A stretch of 29,295 bases of DNA from NCBI GenBank assembly GCA_964475125.1, contig CAYYWP010000030.1, positions 1-29,295 on the forward strand, read 5' to 3'. Source of the DNA: CAYYWP01 sp964475125 (GTDB taxonomy: Bacteria > Desulfobacterota > Binatia > HRBIN30 > CADEER01). The notes under the pieces were generated by a model. It was not told where the DNA came from. It saw nothing but the letters and a program-made list of their open reading frames with translations, and did not search any database. The position numbers and the translations under genes were made by a program. Below are positions 24,696-29,295 of the stretch, in pieces (the stretch's first letter is position 1; each line of letters opens with the position of its first letter).

Positions 24696-26135
24696 ATGAC
24701 CCCATCGCGTTCCCACCTCATCACCGCCGCCGCGCTGCTGACCGTCACCGCGCTCGGCGGGGCCGCCGCCCGCGGCTTCGCCCGCAGCATGCGGCTGCCG
24801 CCCGAGGCGCCGGGCGCGGCCCGCACCACCTTTTCCGCCGCAGCGGCCGGACCGGTGACCTTCTCCGGCACGCTCGACCGCCGGGCCGTGCAGCTCGGCC
24901 AGGACGGCATCGCGCGCATGGAGCTGGTCATCGCCGGGGCGCCGGACACCGGCGCCCGCCCCCTCCAGCACCCGACCGACCTGGTCATCGTCCTCGACCG
25001 CTCCGGCTCGATGGACGGCGACAAGATCGCACAAGCGCGCGCCGCCGTGGGCGAGCTTCTCGACCACCTCGGCCCTCAGGACCGCTTCGGCCTGGTGACG
25101 TATGCCGACTGGCCCGCCACCGAGGTCGCCCTGTCGCCGGCCAGCGAGGCGAATCGGACGCGCTGGCGCGCGCTGGTGGCCCAGATCGCACCTGCCGGCG
25201 GCACCAACATGTCGGGCGGCATCGACGCCGGCTTGCAGCTCATCGAACAGCACCGGCAGCCGGCCCGCGTGCCGCGCCTGATCGTGATCTCCGACGGACT
25301 CGCGAATCAGGGCGACCCCTCGTTCGACGGGCTCACACGGCGCGCGCAGCGCGCCGCGCGGGGTGAGTACATGCTGTCCACCGTCGGTGTCGGCAGCGAC
25401 TTCAACGAACAGCTCCTGACCGCGATCGCCGACGCCGGCACCGGCAACTATTACTACGTCGCCGATGCCCGCGAACTCGGCAACGTGTTCGGGCGCGAGT
25501 TCGATGCCGCGCGCCGAACGATCGCCTCGGGCCTGACGGTGCGCATCGAGCCGGCCAGCGGCGTGCGCGTGATCGACGCCGCTGGGTATCCGCTCGAATC
25601 CAGCGATGGCGCCGTGGTCTTCCGCCCCGGCGCGCTGTTCGCCGGCCAGGAGCGACGGATCTGGCTGACGCTGGCGGTGCCGCAGCATGCGGTGGGCGAG
25701 TACGACATCGGCCGCTTCGCCCTCGCGTACGGCGACGCCGCGCACCGCACCGAACTGCAGTTCGCCGAGACGCCGCGCATCGCCTGCGTACGCGGCGACG
25801 CCGAGTTCTATGCCGGCGTCGACGTCGACACCTGGGGTCGCGGGCTGGTCGTCGACGCGTACAATCAGATGCAGACCTTAGTGGCGCGCGAAGTGCAGAA
25901 CGGGCGGCGCGATGAAGCGCTGGAGCGCGTGCGCCGCTTCAAGGAAGAGGCCAGCAGAATCCAGTCGGTTCTTCCCTCCGCGCCCGTCGCCGGCCAGCTC
26001 GATGCGGCGTCGCGCCTGGAGGAGCGAGTCGGCGCCGCTTTCGCCGGCCCCGACCAACGAGCGCGCCAGAACGCGTTCAGCAAAGCCGCCAGCGCCGCTG
26101 CGCTCGATGCGCGCCGCGCCGGCGCGAAGCAGTAG
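24696..26135 (+). CDS. VWA-domain protein (YfbK/Ca-activated-channel-like), exported
   Basis: The 479-residue protein starts at ATG 24696 after a clear AAAGGAGA site. Its N-terminus (HLITAAALLTVTALGGAAARG) is a signal peptide or anchor. A von Willebrand A domain follows with an intact MIDAS: DRSGS (D101, S103, S105), the threonine of GGTNMSGG, and the aspartate of ISDGLANQG. After it come VGVGSDFNEQLLTAIADAGTGNYYYV and a beta-rich domain (FRPGALFAGQERRIWLTLAV). The C-terminal part is helical and charged (ALERVRRFKEEASRIQSV). It probably binds a partner through divalent metal at the envelope. It opens a three-gene operon with the PspA-like and membrane-protein genes and is divergent from the two-component genes. 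The stop is TAG. Confidence 0.88.
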   Translation: MTPSRSHLITAAALLTVTALGGAAARGFARSMRLPPEAPGAARTTFSAAAAGPVTFSGTLDRRAVQLGQDGIARMELVIAGAPDTGARPLQHPTDLVIVLDRSGSMDGDKIAQARAAVGELLDHLGPQDRFGLVTYADWPATEVALSPASEANRTRWRALVAQIAPAGGTNMSGGIDAGLQLIEQHRQPARVPRLIVISDGLANQGDPSFDGLTRRAQRAARGEYMLSTVGVGSDFNEQLLTAIADAGTGNYYYVADARELGNVFGREFDAARRTIASGLTVRIEPASGVRVIDAAGYPLESSDGAVVFRPGALFAGQERRIWLTLAVPQHAVGEYDIGRFALAYGDAAHRTELQFAETPRIACVRGDAEFYAGVDVDTWGRGLVVDAYNQMQTLVAREVQNGRRDEALERVRRFKEEASRIQSVLPSAPVAGQLDAASRLEERVGAAFAGPDQRARQNAFSKAASAAALDARRAGAKQ

Positions 26136-26267
26136 GCGGGTGGGGCGGGTGCGCGCGCACGCGTGCGGACCGGCGAACGGTGCGCCGTCTCGCCTCGTCC
26201 CCGCGGGCTCGCGCACCCACCCGCCCAGCAACCGACCGCTGGTCACCAGCATCGCAAAGGAGACCCG

Positions 26268-26810
26268 ATGACTCTACGCCTACTCGATCGCATCACCATG
26301 CTCCTGAAGGCCGACGCGCACGGCGTCGTTGAGTCGCTCGAGGAGCGCTCGCTGCTGCTCAAGCAGTACCTTCGCGAGGCCGAGCTCGATCTCGATCGCA
26401 AGCGCGCTCGTCTCGAGGCCGTGCGCGAGGACGAGAAGCGGCTGTGCGCCGCGCTGGCGGCCTGCGAGGCCGAGCAGCTCACCCTCGACGAGGACGTCAC
26501 CCTGGCGCTGGCCGCAGACAAGGGCGACCTCGCCCGCTTCGCCGTCCGCCGCTTGCTGTCGCGCCGCGGCGAGGCCGGCGGCCTGCGCGCGCAGATCGAA
26601 CAGCGCGCCACCGAAGCCCAGGCATTGGCGGCGCGCCTGACAGCGCAAGAAGAACAGTTCGAGGCCCTGCGGACGCGCGTGCGAGTCGAGCTGACCCGCG
26701 CCAGCGATCCGCTGGCCAGCGCGCCTTGGGCTTGCGGCGGGGCGGTCGCCGACGAGGCGGTGGAGATCGAGCTGCTACGCCGCCGCCGCGCGGCGGAGGA
26801 TCGCCCATGA
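26268..26810 (+). CDS. PspA/IM30-like membrane-stress protein
   Basis: The 180-residue protein is almost wholly helical coiled coil. It begins MTLRLLDRITMLLKADAHGVVESLEE, the PspA/Vipp1 N-terminal amphipathic helix followed by helix 1, and continues with LLKQYLREAELDLDRKRARLEAV. It contains a long RLLSRRGEAGGLRAQIEQRATEAQAL hairpin. PspA-type proteins bind stressed inner membranes. It is shorter than typical PspA (about 220 residues), the C-terminal end being reduced. ATG 26268 has the same AAAGGAGA ribosome-binding site as the VWA gene; the open frame upstream (from 26163) has no family sequence. Its stop overlaps the next gene's start (ATGA), showing translational coupling. Confidence 0.82.
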   Translation: MTLRLLDRITMLLKADAHGVVESLEERSLLLKQYLREAELDLDRKRARLEAVREDEKRLCAALAACEAEQLTLDEDVTLALAADKGDLARFAVRRLLSRRGEAGGLRAQIEQRATEAQALAARLTAQEEQFEALRTRVRVELTRASDPLASAPWACGGAVADEAVEIELLRRRRAAEDRP

Positions 26811-27394
26811 TGCGCAGCGGCCGTTTCACCGGCGCGATTCTGTTCGCCGCCGGCGCCGCCGCCTGCAGCCTGCCGTGGATGCTGTGCCTGGCGCCCCTCG
26901 TCGGCGGGGGCGCCGCGCAGACCTCGTATCTGGTGCTGGTCACGGCCCTCTACGTCGCCAGTCTGCACAGCGGCGCCGTGGCGCCGGCGCGGCTCGACGC
27001 GACCGCCCGGCCGGCGTTGTCGCGCCTGACTCTCGCGCTGCTCGCGGGCCTCGCTGGCACCGCCGTCGCCGCGCTGACCCGCAGCCCCGCCGAGCTCGCT
27101 TTCGGACTGGCGGCCGTGCTCGGCGTCGCCCGCAGCGGCTTTCTGTACCGCGCCGCGCCGGCGCGCGCACTGGTCGTCGAAGTCATCCTGCTCACCGGTG
27201 GCCTGTGTTTCGCGCGCTTCCTCGCCGGCTCTGCGTGGCCGCCGGCGGCGCTGGGGCTGTGGGGATTCCTGCTCGTGCAGAGCCTCTTTTTCCTCGTCCC
27301 CGCCGTCCGGCCGCGACACCCAGCGCCGGCGTACCTCGATCCGTTCGAGGACGCGCATCGCCACGCCGTGGCACTGCTCGAGCGCATTGACTGA
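26807..27394 (+). CDS. six-helix integral membrane protein of the VWA-PspA operon
   Basis: The 195-residue protein begins with two consecutive ATGs (26807 and 26810); the first overlaps the PspA-like gene's TGA as ATGA. About six hydrophobic segments are visible: FTGAILFAAGAAACSLPWML, YLVLVTALYVASLHSGAV, RLTLALLAGLAGTAVAAL, ELAFGLAAVLGVARSGFL, ALVVEVILLTGGLCFARFL and ALGLWGFLLVQSLFFLVPAV. A short soluble tail (YLDPFEDAHRHAVALLERID) follows. I do not recognise its family. Tight coupling suggests it is the membrane partner recruiting the PspA-like protein or the VWA protein. Confidence 0.78.
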   Translation: MMRSGRFTGAILFAAGAAACSLPWMLCLAPLVGGGAAQTSYLVLVTALYVASLHSGAVAPARLDATARPALSRLTLALLAGLAGTAVAALTRSPAELAFGLAAVLGVARSGFLYRAAPARALVVEVILLTGGLCFARFLAGSAWPPAALGLWGFLLVQSLFFLVPAVRPRHPAPAYLDPFEDAHRHAVALLERID

Positions 27395-27487
27395 GCCCGC
27401 CCTCCGTAGCCGTCCGCCTGCGAGCGCTTGAAAAGAAGCGTGGCGGGAGCGGCGTTGGCACGGCCAGCGCGCGGCAGCCAGGCGAGG

Positions 27488-27988
27488 TCAGCGCGCGGGC
27501 TCGGGGCTGAGCACCATCACGGGGATGCGGCGGGCGCCGGCGCGCTGCGCATAGACGGCGTAGCCGGGATAGTAGTCGACGGCCATCGCCCACAGGCGGG
27601 CGCGCTCCGCTCCCTTGGCCTCGTGCGCGACGTAGACGGCGCGCCGGCCCGCGAGAATCATGGTGGCACGCGGCGTCTTGCGCAGATTGTGGTACCAGTC
27701 CGGATGCCGCGGCGCGCCGCCCATCGAAGCGATCACGACCAGGCGGGCCCCGTCCTCGATGTAGAGCAGCGGTGTGCTGCGTACCGCGCCGGACCTGGCA
27801 CCCACCGTCTCCAGCAAGCAGGTATTTTGCCCCAGCGCCACCTTCATGCGCCCACCACTCCAACGCAGGAGACACCGATCGATGGGTGGAACGACGTGCA
27901 GGCCGAACCACGTCCCGGCCGGCGTCGAGAAGATACAGGCGACGACCCGCCTCCACGCCGGCGTCCGCGCCGTTGTACTCATCGGCAT
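27488..27988 (-). CDS. deazaflavin (F420)-dependent nitroreductase family protein
   Basis: The 166-residue protein fits the Ddn/DUF385 family. It contains NTCLLETVGARSGAVRSTPLLYIEDG (LETTGRKSG-like signature), LVVIASMGGAPRHPDWYHNLRKTPRATM, and the tail RLWAMAVDYYPGYAVYAQRAGARRIPVMVLSP. Family members bind F420 and reduce unsaturated or nitro compounds; some bind other flavins. It is normal length and cytoplasmic or membrane-associated. The first ATG (27988) sits behind AGAGGGGGG; Met 3 (27982) is an equally possible start with better spacing. It is convergent with the VWA operon; the 93-base gap holds a small CGCTT/AAGCG hairpin. The F420 cofactor is inferred from family, not seen. Confidence 0.87.
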   Translation of the reverse strand: MPMSTTARTPAWRRVVACIFSTPAGTWFGLHVVPPIDRCLLRWSGGRMKVALGQNTCLLETVGARSGAVRSTPLLYIEDGARLVVIASMGGAPRHPDWYHNLRKTPRATMILAGRRAVYVAHEAKGAERARLWAMAVDYYPGYAVYAQRAGARRIPVMVLSPEPAR

Positions 27989-28027
27989 CCCCCCTCTGGC
28001 ACCTGACTACGATCTGACAAGAACCTC

Positions 28028-28056
28028 AACGCAGAGACCCAGAGTACGCAGAGGCA
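28028..28056 (+). repeat. GCAGAG-rich short repeat
   Basis: A run of ACGCAGAG and CAGAG-type units (AACGCAGAGACCCAGAGTACGCAGAGG), resembling the intergenic ACGCAGAGG repeat family seen in many environmental genomes. An inverse, more degenerate copy is at 28209-28240. Confidence 0.5.
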
Positions 28057-28117
28057 GCGTGCATGAATTCGAGCCCTGACTCATCGTCATTCGTTGATTA
28101 GGTTTGGGGTTCACTCT

Positions 28118-28197
28118 CTAGCAGGATGCTGAAAAACCCGCCCCTCACCCTTCGACGGGCTCAGGGTGAAGCGGCGGGTTTTTCAGCATCCTGCTAG
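28118..28197. repeat. 80-bp nested palindrome with perfect 25-bp arms
   Basis: Arms 28118-28142 (starting CTAGCAGGATGCTGAAAAACC) and 28173-28197 are exact reverse complements. Inside, TCACCCT (28145-28151) pairs with AGGGTGA (28163-28169) around TCGACGGGCTC. The two-layer structure looks like a MITE or REP-like element that may be mobilised in trans. No coding sequence lies inside it. Confidence 0.8.
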
Positions 28198-28208
28198 GCC
28201 CTCGTGTT

Positions 28209-28240
28209 CCGCGTGCTCGGCGGCCTCCGCGCCTCTGCGT
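28209..28240 (-). repeat. inverted copy of the GCAGAG-rich repeat
   Basis: The minus strand reads ACGCAGAGGCGCGGAGGCCGCC onward, a degenerate version of the left copy at 28028-28056. The two flank the palindrome in opposite orientation. Confidence 0.4.
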
Positions 28241-28304
28241 TTGAATTCCCCTTGCCCGATCAAGTTAGACTTGTCGTCATTCCGCCATTGGCGTAGTTCG
28301 GGGT

Positions 28305-28388
28305 GTGTACCGGAAGAGCGATCAGGCTGATCTGTCGGCGCGGCAGGTGCGGTTACTGAGGCGCCTCGTGGCAGAGGAGTTCAAATGA
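28305..28388 (+). pseudogene. 3' stump of a RelE/HigB-like toxin gene
   Basis: The frame ending TGA 28386-28388 encodes VYRKSDQADLSARQ followed by VRLLRRLVAEEFK. That is the C-terminal helix pattern of RelE/HigB-type toxins (YxKxxQxDLSxxQxxxLRxLVEEE). Upstream in the frame only about 12 unrelated codons precede a TAG at 28266-28268, so the body of the toxin (about 80 residues) is missing. Its stop overlaps the antitoxin ATG as ATGA, the coupling expected of a toxin-antitoxin pair. Lost by deletion or by insertion of the repeat region. A GTG at 28305 could give a 27-residue peptide, but a functional product is unlikely. Confidence 0.6.
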
Positions 28389-28675
28389 AGCCCAAAGACT
28401 TCGAAAGGCTCGTGGCGAGCGTGAAGCAAGCGGGGGCGATTCGCAGAGGTCGTCTCAAGCCGAACCGCGTTACCAAGTTCAATCCGGACGACCTGCGGGC
28501 GACGCGACTCAAGCTCGGCAAGTCACAGGAGGAATTCGCGCTGATGATCGGCGTCAGCGTCGCAACACTACAGAACTGGGAGCAGGGTCGGCGTCGTCCT
28601 GACGGTCCGGCGCGGGCGCTATTGCGAGTTGCGGCGCGAAACCCTCGCGCCGTGGCGGAGGCGCTCGCATCGTGA
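28385..28675 (+). CDS. XRE-family antitoxin-like protein
   Basis: The 96-residue protein has an N-terminal helical part (MKPKDFERLVASVKQAGAIRRG) and a helix-turn-helix (LRATRLKLGKSQEEFALMIGVSVATLQNWEQGRRRPDGPARAL), ending with a short helix (RNPRAVAEALAS). This is the pattern of HigA/NadS-type antitoxins coupled to RelE-like toxins. ATG 28385 overlaps the toxin remnant's TGA. It has lost its toxin partner but may still repress transcription or act as an orphan regulator. A weak GGCAGAGGAG lies upstream as a ribosome-binding site. Confidence 0.85.
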   Translation: MKPKDFERLVASVKQAGAIRRGRLKPNRVTKFNPDDLRATRLKLGKSQEEFALMIGVSVATLQNWEQGRRRPDGPARALLRVAARNPRAVAEALAS

Positions 28676-28810
28676 GCGCGCCTACCCAGGCGTTCGAGCC
28701 GACCGCCTTGAGCTGGCCTGCTCTCAGTCGACATCCTGCGCCGAGGTACATTGGTACGAAGCGCTCGGCCTCGGCCGCGTACGGATGAAGATCAAGCAGT
28801 TCATAGACTG

Positions 28811-29086
28811 ATGGCGGCGACGACGCGAACGAAGAAGCGGTACCTGCTGTGCGTGCGGAACGAGGGCTCCGAGGATGTAGAGCCCCGCAAGCTATACGAG
28901 CAGCTACCTGACCGTCGTGCTGCCAAGGATGGTTACGTCCGAGTCATCGATGAATCTGGAGAGGACTATCTTTACCCCGCGGACTACTTCGTCGCAGTTG
29001 ACCTTCCGCGCGAGGCAGAACGTGCGTTAGACAGCCCCAATGACGGCGCGGCCATGACAAGCAAGGACGGAGAGCGAACCGAGTGA
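28811..29086 (+). CDS. small protein upstream of hsdM
   Basis: The 91-residue protein (MAATTRTKKRYLLCVRNEG, then LRKLYEQLPDRRAAKDG-type sequence and VRVIDESGEDYLYPADYFVAVDLP) is of a kind I recall next to toxin-antitoxin or restriction genes, but I know no function. Its ATG overlaps by one base the TGA (28809-28811) of an open frame without recognisable product; the frame upstream to 28751 lacks family character. Its stop overlaps the hsdM GTG (29083) as GTGA, so the two genes are translationally coupled and it is probably part of the restriction-modification operon. Confidence 0.75.
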   Translation: MAATTRTKKRYLLCVRNEGSEDVEPRKLYEQLPDRRAAKDGYVRVIDESGEDYLYPADYFVAVDLPREAERALDSPNDGAAMTSKDGERTE

Positions 29087-29295
29087 ACCATAGCGAGATC
29101 GTCAGTTTCCTCTGGGGAGTCGCGGACCTCATCCGCGACACCTTCAAGCGCGGCAAGTACCAGGACGTCATCCTGCCGCTGACCGTCCTGCGCCGCCTCG
29201 ACTGTGTGCTCGCGGGCACCAAGGAGAGGGTGCTGGCGAAACAGGCCGAGCTGCGGGGCAAAAAGCTCGAGAACCTCGATCCCCAGATTCGCAGG
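29083..29295 (+). CDS. hsdM: type I restriction-modification system methyltransferase subunit HsdM, N-terminus
   Basis: Starts at GTG 29083 (GGAGAG ribosome-binding site upstream) and runs off the right edge after 71 codons. The segment MNHSEIVSFLWGVADLIRD, then TFKRGKYQDVILPLTVLRRLDCVLAGTKERVL, is the conserved N-terminal domain of HsdM subunits. The complete protein would methylate adenine at a bipartite target set by HsdS, with HsdR cutting unmodified DNA. Catalytic motifs (NPPF) lie outside the window. It overlaps the preceding small gene by 4 bases. Confidence 0.9.
   Translation, partial: MNHSEIVSFLWGVADLIRDTFKRGKYQDVILPLTVLRRLDCVLAGTKERVLAKQAELRGKKLENLDPQIRR

Larger units (their letters stand above)
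27989..28304. other. repeat-filled intergenic region
   Basis: About 315 bases between the nitroreductase-family gene and the toxin remnant. There is no intact gene. It holds GCAGAG-type repeats at 28028-28056 and in the opposite orientation at 28209-28240, with a long palindrome between them. The right end runs directly into the truncated toxin frame. Confidence 0.6.

Noticed and set aside
28629..28811. 60-codon frame between the antitoxin and the small protein as a gene
   Set aside because: Its first part overlaps the antitoxin gene in another frame and the product is not recognisable, though its TGA overlaps the next ATG by one base.

Overview
The window is a GC-rich, densely coded bacterial chromosome segment of metagenome-scaffold character, with two 10-N gaps at 1321-1330 and 17202-17211, both inside genes. 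The organism cannot be named for certain. The mix points to an uncultured Deltaproteobacteria-like lineage, with candidate phylum Binatota ("Binatia") as my best guess: a DUF3604 hydrolase, secreted proteins ending in paired dockerin-like Ca-binding repeats, a multiheme cytochrome fused to TPRs, and an F420-type nitroreductase. This rests on family knowledge, not on a search.

Layout. Positions 2-517 hold the C-terminal end of a PPi-type phosphofructokinase interrupted by an in-frame TAG. A DUF3604 lipoprotein (507-2807) starts inside a dispersed-type repeat. From 2844 to 16727 lies a run of exported proteins: a thioredoxin-like protein, a 14-blade beta-propeller protein, a sulfatase lipoprotein, an octaheme cytochrome-TPR protein, a DUF4394 protein and a large metzincin-like metalloprotease. 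An amidase with no visible signal peptide interrupts the run. Positions 17159-19337 hold an ammonium transporter, a small one-helix membrane protein and a cyclic-nucleotide-binding domain protein. A molybdopterin oxidoreductase follows (19643-21937).

From 22049 to 27394 there is a compact unit. A response regulator and histidine kinase operon is divergent from an operon of a VWA-domain protein, a PspA/IM30-like protein and a six-helix membrane protein. The shared intergenic region carries two TTNAC-N6-TTTAC direct repeats with 11-bp period, one on each strand and each oriented towards one operon. I read this as a candidate envelope-stress system with its own regulator, and it is the most interesting system in the window.

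The right end (27488-29295) has a deazaflavin-dependent nitroreductase-family gene and an intergenic region with a perfect 25-bp-arm inverted repeat nested in GCAGAG-type repeats. After it come the stump of a RelE/HigB-like toxin, an intact XRE antitoxin-like gene, a small conserved-looking protein and the start of hsdM of a type I restriction-modification system. This looks like the edge of a defence island.
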